From a virus, in IMG/VR virus record IMGVR_UViG_3300046538_000091, positions 1 to 64,000 of that record: 64,000 nt of DNA, one strand, 5' to 3'. Numbering within the stretch: position 1 is the stretch's first letter; every line of letters starts with the position of its first letter. Below, piece by piece: positions 24,568 to 32,464 of this stretch. A program made the position numbers and the translations under genes. The notes beneath the pieces were generated by a model. It saw only the letters and a list, made by a program, of their open reading frames with translations. It did not search any database and was not told where the DNA came from.

Positions 24568-25182
24568 ATGTTTACAAAATCTGCTCTTGCTCTTTCGGTA
24601 CTTACTGCAACTTTGACCCTCGCTGGTTGTGACGGAGAAGAGCCGTCTACTGATGACGTTCATGACTATGTCGAACAAGAGACAAAGTCTCAGACTATGG
24701 AGTCTATCTCTAAAGAGGAGGTAGAACTCAAAAAGTCTTTAGAAGAACTCCATAGAACTGATCCTTCCGTAAAAGATCTGTACTACTCCTCGGATGAGAA
24801 CGGCGGGAGACAATTACACGTCGTTCGAGACGCTCCTACCAAGGAGTCTGCTTCTTCAGTGTCAGAAACGGTCTGGCCTATTTTAGGAGGAGTCGCCGCA
24901 GGTGCATTGGTGAGCCACATGATAAGCTCAGGCGGGGTTAGTAACTACACAAGAAGCAACCCCCCATTCAGCGATTCATATTACAGCCAGGAAGACCAGA
25001 GGAAGAAAAAGAACGAATATACCTCTGGTTACGTAAATTCAATGGTAGCTCAGAATAGAACACGGCTATACGCAAGCCCAGGCTTATCTAGCAACGTAAG
25101 GGCTGCGGTAAGCTCGCGTTCAAGTGGCGTATTTGCTTCCTCATCTTCTGCTCGCTCTGGCGGCTATGGTATGGGTTCCTAA
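24568..25182 (+). CDS. YgiB-like (DUF1190-type) lipoprotein
   Basis: 204 aa. Lipoprotein signal peptide with lipobox LAGC (Cys 21), so it is expected to be lipidated and exported. An acidic helical part, then a glycine-rich hydrophobic stretch (WPILGGVAAGALVSHMISSGG), and a Ser/Gly/Tyr-rich C-terminus (SSSARSGGYGMGS) resembling YgiB. It is followed 2 bp later by a glutathionylspermidine-synthase-like gene, the same pairing as bacterial ygiB-ygiC. Probably a substrate or partner of that enzyme. Confidence 0.65.
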   Translation: MFTKSALALSVLTATLTLAGCDGEEPSTDDVHDYVEQETKSQTMESISKEEVELKKSLEELHRTDPSVKDLYYSSDENGGRQLHVVRDAPTKESASSVSETVWPILGGVAAGALVSHMISSGGVSNYTRSNPPFSDSYYSQEDQRKKKNEYTSGYVNSMVAQNRTRLYASPGLSSNVRAAVSSRSSGVFASSSSARSGGYGMGS

Positions 25183-25184
25183 TA

Positions 25185-26483
25185 ATGAATTTCGAAAGAT
25201 ACAAAATTAACTTCGACATCGAAAACGTCCTCCCTACACATCTTCCATATCTGAGCGAGTTTTATAACTCTACTCAAGAATTACGAAATGACGTGAAAGA
25301 TCTGTTTTCGTTCCCACTGGCTAACAAGGAGGCAATGCCTTTCTACACCATCAGTGGCATAGCTTGTGATGATATTGCGACCGTTGCTGAAGACGTCTAC
25401 GGTGCGATGATCAACGCAGTCGATTACTTGTTTGAAAACCCAGTTCTGATTCCTCAGTTCTACGACTGTGAAATGCTCCGCTCAAACGAAGGTCTGGCCT
25501 TTATCGACTATGCTCAGCACACGTTCCGTCAAAAGAACATGCTGAGCCAAGCTTTGTACGGTAGATTCGATATGGCCATTGATCCGAAGACAGACCGAGT
25601 TACTGGAGTCTATGAGTTCAACGGCGATACTCCCGTGATGCTATTCGAGTCCACTGCTTTAGAGAGTGACTTCGTTCGTCAGATCGATATTACGGGTGAG
25701 TCTCAATTCAACGAGTACTACGAACGTATCTCCGAGTCTCTTCGTCAGCATCGACTAGGCCTCTGCGATAAGTTTGCAATTGTTTTTAACTCCGACTACA
25801 TCGAGGATATGGCTACTTGCGAAATCCTTACCGAGCTCTTGGGTCAGCACGTAACTGCTTTCATGGTTGATATCAAAGAGCTAGATTACGATCATGCAGG
25901 CGGTAGTAAACCTTTCATATACAGTGATATCGTTCTCGATGGCATGTTCGTTCTTTCCCCGTGGGAAGAAATGGTGACGGCGTTCCCCGCTGCATTCCTT
26001 AACTGGAAGCAATGGGCAGACTCAGTTGTAATCATGGAACCGTCTTGGAGATGGTTCATGTCGAACAAAGGTGTATGGGCTTTAATGACATGCATGATGT
26101 CTGAAGAATCACGTTGGGCTCATGCCTGGAAGGACCTCCCCTTACTCAAGACGTATATGAGCAAAGAACCCCTTCTCGGCAATCCACAAGTGTCCAAACC
26201 TTCTCTTGGTCGCCTATCCTCCAACATCGAATTTCTCGGTGCGGATGGTGAAGTAATCGTATCTAGTGAAGGGTACTACGGTGACACCGAACGGGTATAT
26301 CAAGAACTCTGCCCTGCTGGTAGCGTACGTCAAGGCAAGAACTTCATCGCAGGTGTTTGGATGGCCCCACACTGTTCTCGAAACAACCTCTACGCTCGTG
26401 CAGGTACTCTGTGCTTCCGAGAGTTTGATAACGAAATCATTGAGACAATGAACGAACGGTTCATTCCTCATTTGGTTGTGTAA
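25185..26483 (+). CDS. glutathionylspermidine synthase-like (YgiC/YjfC type) ATP-grasp ligase
   Basis: 432 aa, full length for the family. Key stretches: ALYGRFDMAIDP, YEFNGDTPVMLFES (126-150 region), MEPSWRWFMSNKGVWAL (about 284-300), PLLGNPQVSKPSLGRLSSNI (ATP-binding part), and the C-terminal FIAGVWMAPHCSRNNLYARAG. The family joins amines to peptide carboxylates with ATP. No amidase domain is attached, as in YgiC. Forms a two-gene unit with the YgiB-like lipoprotein, and a bidirectional terminator follows. Confidence 0.8.
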   Translation: MNFERYKINFDIENVLPTHLPYLSEFYNSTQELRNDVKDLFSFPLANKEAMPFYTISGIACDDIATVAEDVYGAMINAVDYLFENPVLIPQFYDCEMLRSNEGLAFIDYAQHTFRQKNMLSQALYGRFDMAIDPKTDRVTGVYEFNGDTPVMLFESTALESDFVRQIDITGESQFNEYYERISESLRQHRLGLCDKFAIVFNSDYIEDMATCEILTELLGQHVTAFMVDIKELDYDHAGGSKPFIYSDIVLDGMFVLSPWEEMVTAFPAAFLNWKQWADSVVIMEPSWRWFMSNKGVWALMTCMMSEESRWAHAWKDLPLLKTYMSKEPLLGNPQVSKPSLGRLSSNIEFLGADGEVIVSSEGYYGDTERVYQELCPAGSVRQGKNFIAGVWMAPHCSRNNLYARAGTLCFREFDNEIIETMNERFIPHLVV

Positions 26484-26487
26484 TAAA

Positions 26488-26516
26488 AACCGGGCTTAAT
26501 CGCCCGGTTCTTTTTA
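26488..26516. terminator. bidirectional terminator
   Basis: AACCGGGC-N6-GCCCGGTT with a T run on both sides; between the YgiC-like gene and the convergent transglycosylase-like gene. Confidence 0.85.
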
Positions 26517-27302
26517 GGATGGAGTCACTCCGCAGCCCGGTGAGGTACCTGGGCGGTACCCAGTACTTTGTGCAACCTTAACCGAGTTATTAGATACACC
26601 CATGTATTTAGATGAACCTCCTGCATAGGAGTTTGCACTGTTCATTACTCGGGACAAGTAGTCGCCGGAGGAAATGCCTGTGACGGCGTCAACTGAGTTT
26701 GGGTCTCCGAGGTGTGATCGGATAGTAGCCTCAATTGCAGCAGTTTTGTTACCTGGATACTTCTTCAGGAATATTTTGTAGTTGGTCTCTAGAATACAAA
26801 GACCTGCAAATAAACCCCTCCGAAGTCCATCCGCATCTTGAGTAAACCTAGCCGTAATGGACTCCCCAGGATTTACCAGAAGATCCATGGCCTCAGCAAC
26901 TGACTTGTAGTTGTTCTGTACGTGCCCGAACCCTTTAGGTCCTAGCTGTAATCCCCGGATAAGATAGGCACCCATCGTTCCAAGCAAGGATTGAGCTAAT
27001 CGACCCTGACTCAGATTTGACTGGTTGACCGCCAAGCTTTTACGTGCGTTCTGAGTTACTTGGTGTTGTTCAAACGATAAGCCGAAGCCTGACGTCGCAG
27101 GAACCATTCTGTGAGCAACGTCAACGTTGCCCCAGTTTAGTCCTGCACCCGATTCAGTAGCGATAACACCTACGATGATCTTATCTACATCTTGGTATGA
27201 ACCGAGAATAGAGAAGTTACCCCCAAGCTGAATATCCATTTCAGATTGGAGGGCTTGGCGGAACGCACTTGAAGAAGTAGGACCTGCTGCTGCACTAGCC
27301 AT
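26514..27302 (-). CDS. lytic transglycosylase-like virion protein
   Basis: 262 aa. Residues 40-80 resemble the start of a transglycosylase/lysozyme-like domain: IIVGVIATESGAG with a candidate catalytic Glu 50, then a GFGLSFEQHQ region. The C-terminal half has GDPNSVDAVTGISSGDYLSRV, like the end of such domains. Its ATG overlaps the end of the RNAP beta' C-terminal gene, so it shares that late operon. A peptidoglycan-cutting entry or exit enzyme is likely; the family is not certain. Confidence 0.55.
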   Translation of the reverse strand: MASAAAGPTSSSAFRQALQSEMDIQLGGNFSILGSYQDVDKIIVGVIATESGAGLNWGNVDVAHRMVPATSGFGLSFEQHQVTQNARKSLAVNQSNLSQGRLAQSLLGTMGAYLIRGLQLGPKGFGHVQNNYKSVAEAMDLLVNPGESITARFTQDADGLRRGLFAGLCILETNYKIFLKKYPGNKTAAIEATIRSHLGDPNSVDAVTGISSGDYLSRVMNSANSYAGGSSKYMGVSNNSVKVAQSTGYRPGTSPGCGVTPS

Positions 27303-29122
27303 TAATACTCCCCAGGATTGCCTTGGCCAAAGTCTCGGCCCATTACATACGGAGTGATAGGATCAGTATCATGGATTTTCGAAGAAGATCCAATAGCAGC
27401 CGATTCCTGGATGGTAGAGCGGATCTTGTTGAAGGCCAGTTTAGAGATCCAGTTAGGGTCAAGAAGCTTAGCCGACTGAAGACCTGGGACCAACGGAGTC
27501 ACTTTCAAACCTGAAGTCGTTGCATGGATAGAGCTGATCCCACGCATTGCCAAGCTATCAACGTGGTTCTGAGTCAGGTAGGTACCCGGTACTTCTTCCA
27601 GAACGCCGTGTGACAGAGTACGTCCAACTGCGCTGTGGATTGGAACTGCTTCACTGTTCTTCGCCAGCTCATCTTGGATCTGGTTAACGTCGATCTCTTG
27701 TCCCGGCAGGAACCCGGTTTCACCCGGATCGTTTACCTTGACGTATTTGATGAGGTTACGAGCAATCAAATCGAAGTGACGAGTATCAAGGCCTGAGCCG
27801 TAGATATCACGGAGTTTGTTAGCCATGTAAAGACGACCTGCACCAACCCCTTTCAAGGATACGAGCTTACGAGGGTTGACTGTACCAGTAGACATCTGAT
27901 CACCGGCCTTCATTTCCTGACCTTTCTTAACCGTCAAATCCTGCTCTCGGCTTACGAAGTGAGGTACGCCATTGACGTATATCTCATGGTCTTTCAGTGC
28001 TGTCTGACGAATCTCAGATACAGTACCATTCAACTTGGAAATCGTAGCCTCATCCTGGAAGTTATCCGCAGGGTTGTTCAGGAGGTTACTTGCCTCTTCA
28101 TAAGCATTTCGCTTTTTACCAGCAACACCACCGGAGTGCTTAGTACCCAGCATCGCTTGGGTGAGACGTTCGGACACAGATTGAGATGCGATAACACCTA
28201 CGTTAGTACCGATGGTAACGAGATGACCGTCTGAAGCTTGACCGTAGCATTTCTGGCATACGCCTTTCTTCGCTTCGCAAGTCATGGTGTTACGAACTTT
28301 CACCTGTTTATGACTCTGCTCAAGTTCACGTTGATACGCTTCATCAATGAACTTGTTGGTCCCTGCTTCGTATCGACCGATCAAAGCCTTCCGATCAGTT
28401 GACGGAGTCATAACACCGTTTACGGTATGGCAGTCAGGGACCGTCACGACCTCGTGGTAGACGTTCGGAGTCAGCTTCTTAAACAGGGCACCGGGTAGAG
28501 ACGTAGATAGCTGTGCGGCTACGGTAGAGGCTCGACCGGCGTAAGACATCGCCAAGTACTCGCCAGGAGTAAGTCCCTCAGCAAAGGAGTGCATTACCGC
28601 GATTGGTACCGGCATACCCCGTACGTCTGCCGCCATGAGTGGAGAGGATGTACCCCAAGCCAACTGAGACGGGTTACCACGAGCACCCGTAGCAGCCATC
28701 TTCGCTGCGGTAGAGCCTCGGCTGGCCAAGTAGTTGATGTTCTGCTTACTGATTTTGCCCGACATATCTGCGGCAAGAGTAGACAGGGCATTCGACTTCT
28801 CCTGAGTCGAAACCTTGCTTTTTAGAATCTCTGCAACCTTATGCTCGAACTCCCCCAGCAAAGCAGCTCGCTCGCTGGAATCGTTGATGTAGTCAGAGAG
28901 GGGGGTCGAAGCCCCGATCTCAGTGGCCTTGCCAAAGAACAGTCGAGCGAGATCGTTGATGACCTCGAAGTCAGAATCTTCGTTCTTGATGAGTAGCTGA
29001 ATAAGTCCTTGCACCCCACCCTTATCTAGGACGCGGTGTAGATCGTACTTCTCCCGAGCACCTACAGGAAGCATGTGCTTGATCATTACTGAGCCGGGAG
29101 TTGTGTATTTTTGGTCTGCCAT
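27302..29122 (-). CDS. rpoC: RNA polymerase beta' subunit, C-terminal part
   Basis: 606 aa. Covers the region after the active-site loop: GARG (146-149), a bridge-helix region (about 170-205, FAEGLTPGEYLAMSYAGR), the four-Cys zinc site C231, C282, C289, C292 with the same spacing as bacterial beta', and GVIASQSVSERLTQAMLG then KHSGG (308-332), matching the trigger loop. The rest is the clamp and jaw side; no large bacterial insertions seen. It completes the beta' chain begun in the 35.5 kb and 38.9 kb genes, 5.3 kb away. A late-type box lies about 36 bp upstream. Confidence 0.92.
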   Translation of the reverse strand: MADQKYTTPGSVMIKHMLPVGAREKYDLHRVLDKGGVQGLIQLLIKNEDSDFEVINDLARLFFGKATEIGASTPLSDYINDSSERAALLGEFEHKVAEILKSKVSTQEKSNALSTLAADMSGKISKQNINYLASRGSTAAKMAATGARGNPSQLAWGTSSPLMAADVRGMPVPIAVMHSFAEGLTPGEYLAMSYAGRASTVAAQLSTSLPGALFKKLTPNVYHEVVTVPDCHTVNGVMTPSTDRKALIGRYEAGTNKFIDEAYQRELEQSHKQVKVRNTMTCEAKKGVCQKCYGQASDGHLVTIGTNVGVIASQSVSERLTQAMLGTKHSGGVAGKKRNAYEEASNLLNNPADNFQDEATISKLNGTVSEIRQTALKDHEIYVNGVPHFVSREQDLTVKKGQEMKAGDQMSTGTVNPRKLVSLKGVGAGRLYMANKLRDIYGSGLDTRHFDLIARNLIKYVKVNDPGETGFLPGQEIDVNQIQDELAKNSEAVPIHSAVGRTLSHGVLEEVPGTYLTQNHVDSLAMRGISSIHATTSGLKVTPLVPGLQSAKLLDPNWISKLAFNKIRSTIQESAAIGSSSKIHDTDPITPYVMGRDFGQGNPGEY

Positions 29123-29157
29123 GAATGTATTGGCCTGGTGAAGGTTAGGTATCTGGG

Positions 29158-29165
29158 ATTTTAAC
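29158..29165 (-). promoter_or_regulatory. late-type box GTTAAAAT before RNAP beta' C-part
   Basis: Minus-strand GTTAAAATCC, about 36 bp before the ATG. Confidence 0.55.
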
Positions 29166-29191
29166 TGAGGTTCAATTACGAGGATGCCATT

Positions 29192-29225
29192 GAGGTATAA
29201 GTACTGTGTAGAAGGAGTACCTCCT
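29192..29225 (+). promoter_or_regulatory. GGTATAAG promoter with 5' hairpin
   Basis: GAGGTATAAG at 29192-29201, then hairpin AGGAG-TAC-CTCCT at 29213-29225. Confidence 0.75.
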
Positions 29226-29262
29226 ATTCACGAATGCTTCCCCACATCACTGGAGAATCAGA

Positions 29263-29727
29263 ATGCGCTACGGTCACGAAACTAATTCAGAAGCAGCAGG
29301 CAACTACGGTGCAGCAGTGTTCATGACAGGCATGGCACTCGTATTTGCAGCCACGGGTATCGGATACCTCAAGGCAGCACTCTTCCCACGGAAGAAACAA
29401 CAAGACATCGGCGACTTCTTTGCTGAAGAACTCAGCAACGTTGCGAAGGAGCTCTTGGCCAAGAAGGCAGTCACCATGCCTAACGGCGAAAGTATCGTAC
29501 AGGAGAACCTGGAAAACCCAATAACCTTCTATGTAAAGAAGGCGTATAAACCGGAAGTCAAGTTGGGTGACTTGATTCCGGAAACCCACCTCGTCGTGAA
29601 GACGGATTCCATTACTGAAAAGGACTGGTCTGAAATGGAAAACGTTAAGTTCATTTGCCGACGAAAAGTAGTAATCAACGGCAAATCTTCACTGTTTGAA
29701 GTTGGTGAGTTCGTCGGAATTCAATAA
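29263..29727 (+). CDS. 154-aa membrane-anchored protein
   Basis: One membrane helix at residues 15-37 (AAVFMTGMALVFAATGIGYLKAALF) then a soluble domain of about 110 residues with mixed strands and helices. First of four small membrane-protein genes in a row, with its own promoter. Unrecognised; envelope-located by inference. Confidence 0.65.
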   Translation: MRYGHETNSEAAGNYGAAVFMTGMALVFAATGIGYLKAALFPRKKQQDIGDFFAEELSNVAKELLAKKAVTMPNGESIVQENLENPITFYVKKAYKPEVKLGDLIPETHLVVKTDSITEKDWSEMENVKFICRRKVVINGKSSLFEVGEFVGIQ

Positions 29728-29740
29728 CAAGGTAGCGGTT

Positions 29741-29777
29741 CAGGTATAAGGATAGTGTAGAAGGAATATATCTCTTC
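29741..29777 (+). promoter_or_regulatory. GGTATAAG promoter with weak 5' hairpin
   Basis: CAGGTATAAG at 29741-29750; GAAG (29760-29763) can pair with CTTC (29774-29777). Confidence 0.65.
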
Positions 29778-29800
29778 AACAATAAATAGCAGGTGAGACG

Positions 29801-29974
29801 ATGGCCGAGATAATGGGTTTGGATTCATACCCTCAGGAAACACGTTCTGAGGCGGTAGTGAACTACGCAGCAGCAGCATTCCTCGTTGGGTTGGCAGTTC
29901 TTGCCATTGGTTCCGGCGTCGGCATCCTCGTTGGTAAATTCAAAACACCGAAAACCGAACCGAACGCTTCGTAA
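29801..29974 (+). CDS. 57-aa single-span membrane protein
   Basis: MAEIMGLDSYPQE then one glycine-rich membrane helix (AAAAFLVGLAVLAIGSGVGILVG) and a Lys-rich tail. GGTGAG ribosome site. Similar build to the next two small proteins; probably a related family. Function unknown. Confidence 0.6.
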   Translation: MAEIMGLDSYPQETRSEAVVNYAAAAFLVGLAVLAIGSGVGILVGKFKTPKTEPNAS

Positions 29975-30028
29975 TAACCAGGGCCTTGATACTGAGGCCC
30001 TACAACTTAACAACTCATGGGAGGATGC

Positions 30029-30253
30029 ATGAGAGCCCCACTTGAACACTTGGAGTCCAGCACTCCCATGGGTGCCGGAGAAGGTGCGGTATACGTCTTG
30101 ATGGCAGGGGCACTAGTCGGACTAGGTGCTCTGGCAGGATACGCAAAGGCCTCATTCAGCAACTCTCGTAAAGAGAAAGAGCGGAAAGAGGAAGAACTTG
30201 CCAGGCTCAAACGGAGCAGTCGAGCTCACAATCAACGCGGTACCCGCAACTAA
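30029..30253 (+). CDS. 74-aa single-span membrane protein
   Basis: Start at 30029 because GGGAGG lies 5 bp upstream; an in-frame ATG at 30017 overlaps that site. Membrane helix GAVYVLMAGALVGLGALAGYA followed by a very basic, Lys/Arg/Glu-rich helix, so the C-terminus is probably cytoplasmic. Confidence 0.6.
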   Translation: MRAPLEHLESSTPMGAGEGAVYVLMAGALVGLGALAGYAKASFSNSRKEKERKEEELARLKRSSRAHNQRGTRN

Positions 30254-30295
30254 CTCAACCAACCACTAAAACTAAATTTCAACAAGGGTAACATC

Positions 30296-30556
30296 ATGAA
30301 CGAAGCAATGGGCACTGACGTAATGAACACTGAAACTCCTGTCGAGGAGTCCGGTGTAGGTAAATACATCGCTATCGGCATCGCTACCGCATTCGTTGCG
30401 ATTGGCACTGGCATCGGCTTCGTAGTCGGCACCAAGCGCGGCGCAAAGAAAGGCGAAGAAGCTGCAAAGGCAAAGCTGGACGCAGCCGTCACAAAGATTA
30501 CTGAAACCGTTCAGGCAGCAACCGGTGCAGCTCCGGAAACTCCTGCGGCTAAGTAA
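30296..30556 (+). CDS. 86-aa glycine-zipper membrane protein
   Basis: Single hydrophobic helix (IAIGIATAFVAIGTGIGFVVG) with GxxxG spacing and a Lys/Ala-rich tail. AAGGGTAAC ribosome region. Last of the four consecutive small membrane genes and followed by a terminator. Confidence 0.6.
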   Translation: MNEAMGTDVMNTETPVEESGVGKYIAIGIATAFVAIGTGIGFVVGTKRGAKKGEEAAKAKLDAAVTKITETVQAATGAAPETPAAK

Positions 30557-30562
30557 TAACTA

Positions 30563-30590
30563 AGAGAGGAGGGCCAACCCCTCTCTTTTT
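30563..30590 (+). terminator. terminator
   Basis: AGAGAGG-N10-CCTCTCT then TTTTAG. Confidence 0.75.
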
Positions 30591-30602
30591 AGCTGAGCGT
30601 GA

Positions 30603-30630
30603 TTGGTATAAGATGTATGGAATCATATAA
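30603..30630 (+). promoter_or_regulatory. GGTATAAG promoter
   Basis: TTGGTATAAG at 30603-30612; no clear hairpin. Confidence 0.65.
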
Positions 30631-30643
30631 GGGAGTACACGCC

Positions 30644-31048
30644 ATGCTGAAAGTTGCAATGCCTGCTGGGAAATACGGAGAAGCACTTCAACGCTGTATG
30701 GAGGATGTCGTAGAGAACATGCGAGGAGATCTGTCTGCTCATGCAGAGGGCGTTCGTATGTACCCAGAAGACATCTCGGAGTGTACCGTCTGGGTAGAGC
30801 AACTTTGGGATCAAATCCACGATCTCCGAAATGCGGCGTCATTCTCCCTGAGTAACCTTGTTGATCTCGGAGAGTCCTACGACCTTTCTCCGGAAGACCC
30901 TCTGATGGTGGTGACGAAGAACGCACTACTGCTTGAGTTTGTGGATATCGAAATCGGACTGAATAAAAGAAACCCTATCAGCATTGTCCTAGGGTACATC
31001 CTGTTCAATCCGAATTTCCCAGATGGTGGACCCAGAGTCTACCACTGA
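30644..31048 (+). CDS. 134-aa acidic helical protein
   Basis: Start at 30644 (GGGAG upstream, and the promoter occupies the earlier in-frame sequence). All-helical look with Glu/Asp-rich surface. Its last 60 bp overlap the 3' end of the convergent homing endonuclease gene. Unrecognised. Confidence 0.6.
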   Translation: MLKVAMPAGKYGEALQRCMEDVVENMRGDLSAHAEGVRMYPEDISECTVWVEQLWDQIHDLRNAASFSLSNLVDLGESYDLSPEDPLMVVTKNALLLEFVDIEIGLNKRNPISIVLGYILFNPNFPDGGPRVYH

Positions 31049-32290
31049 GAGATACTCAAGGCCCTGACACTGTCGGGGCTTTTCTTTTAGTCTGCGTAGG
31101 GTTTTGCGATCAAAGTAGTGACGACCAGGGTTCACATTCATGTGCTTCAAGAACCCCGCAGCAGAGAAATCACCTACGGTGAACTCCGGCCAGTCTAGGC
31201 TCGTCTTCATCCGCATGACCCCCGATGTAACCATCAATCGGTGAATAGGCTTTATCCCGTATTCACTCCAACAGTCTATGGCTACCCCTTCTTTAACCCG
31301 GAACCCTGCTATAGGCTTACCACGAAGAATCAAATGGTAATCACCGGAGTATTCCTCCAGAGGGTACGATGGACTTAGGTCAGGACAGGTGGCGGGGGAA
31401 AGTATCTTTCGAATCTTGGCCATCGTGTATTCTTTGTTCAGGTCCCAGTCAGACTCATAGACATGGAACAAACGATACCCGGCCTGTCGTGCCTTCATGG
31501 TTTTGTTCTGGTGATACTCCGCAGCCTTTCCCACCTGCTCAGAGTGCCAAAAGATACCATTGAACTCGAAGGCAACCCGCTCAGCAGGAAGGGCTACATC
31601 TAGCTCTAAAGGCGGTATTATCTTACGAGAGTTTCTGACAATATCGAATCCCAATCCGTGAATGAAGTCTGCTAACTCGTTCTCCGGGGACGATCCGTTT
31701 GGTCTGCATTTTGGGCAACCACGTCCATGCACATGATCAGATGCCACGACAGTAAATGCTCCGTGAGTAGGGCACACTACGTCAATGTCATCTGACATGA
31801 ATCGAAGAGATACCTCCGCATATCCGTAGGAGGAACCGTGACGTTCTACAGCAGAATCAAAGAAGTCTTGGTACATAACGCTTTGGGCATACCTGTTCTT
31901 CACTCTACCGCAAGAAGGGCAGCCACGTTTCTCCTGTATGTGTTTTACGGCCAAGGTACTGAACTCACCGTGTATAGGGCAGAGGATGTCTATCTTACTC
32001 CTAGAAGAAACGTACACCGTTTTAGAGTAATCGTAAAAATCTTCATGAGCTTCGGTTGCTCTTCGAATGAACTCCTCCTGAGTTATTCCAGAAACTCTGC
32101 CCTGGTTACTACGCCCACAGGAAGGACACCCTCTCCCACGCATATGGTGGTCGGGTGCCTGTAGGAAATCTCCGTGCTGAGGACAACCAATCACTACCTT
32201 AGATTTGCTGGTAGTAACTTCCGACTTTGAATAGTCGTATCGGTGGCCATGTCTCAGAATTGACTTTGTTTCAAATTCAGAATGATCCAT
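30989..32290 (-). CDS. EDxHD-type (Vsr-like) homing endonuclease with zinc ribbons
   Basis: 433 aa. Three tandem zinc-ribbon units (residues 1-60, 70-128, 138-196), each with a C-P-x-H-G pattern, then H and CPxC. Then a Vsr/EDxHD nuclease core at 200-300: ELDVALPAERVAFEFNGIFWHSE and YHQNKTMKARQAGYRLFHVYESDW. This architecture is known from I-Bth0305I-type homing enzymes, which cut phage genes and spread by repair. It lies alone in the gap between the two halves of the RNAP beta' sequence, on the same strand as the RNAP genes. The 134 C-terminal residues are unassigned. Confidence 0.85.
   Translation of the reverse strand: MDHSEFETKSILRHGHRYDYSKSEVTTSKSKVVIGCPQHGDFLQAPDHHMRGRGCPSCGRSNQGRVSGITQEEFIRRATEAHEDFYDYSKTVYVSSRSKIDILCPIHGEFSTLAVKHIQEKRGCPSCGRVKNRYAQSVMYQDFFDSAVERHGSSYGYAEVSLRFMSDDIDVVCPTHGAFTVVASDHVHGRGCPKCRPNGSSPENELADFIHGLGFDIVRNSRKIIPPLELDVALPAERVAFEFNGIFWHSEQVGKAAEYHQNKTMKARQAGYRLFHVYESDWDLNKEYTMAKIRKILSPATCPDLSPSYPLEEYSGDYHLILRGKPIAGFRVKEGVAIDCWSEYGIKPIHRLMVTSGVMRMKTSLDWPEFTVGDFSAAGFLKHMNVNPGRHYFDRKTLRRLKEKPRQCQGLEYLSVVDSGSTIWEIRIEQDVP
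31061..31089 (+). terminator. terminator inside the endonuclease 3' end
   Basis: GCCCTGAC-N3-GTCGGGGC followed by TTTTCTTTT; ends the 30644 gene although it lies within the convergent endonuclease coding region. Confidence 0.65.
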
Positions 32291-32335
32291 GAGTCAGAGG
32301 TTAACCCTACCCTATGGAAAGTCAAGGACGTAGTT

Positions 32336-32355
32336 TTGGTATAAGTACTGTAAGC
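32336..32355 (+). promoter_or_regulatory. GGTATAAG promoter without its own gene
   Basis: TTGGTATAAG at 32336-32345. Only 72 bp upstream of the next such box and no convincing gene between them, so either a tandem promoter or the remnant of a lost cassette. Confidence 0.5.
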
Positions 32356-32407
32356 AGCTAGTCATGGAGTCCGACCGACACCGTAGATTACATACGGGAA
32401 GCTCGTT

Positions 32408-32446
32408 TAGGTATAAGAATAGTGTAAGAGGAATATCATCTTCTAC
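32408..32446 (+). promoter_or_regulatory. GGTATAAG promoter with 5' hairpin
   Basis: TAGGTATAAG at 32408-32417; GTAAGAG (32424-32430) pairs with CTTCTAC (32440-32446) with one mismatch. GAGACCTTTGAA precedes the ATG. Confidence 0.7.
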
Positions 32447-32464
32447 TAACACGAGACCTTTGAA

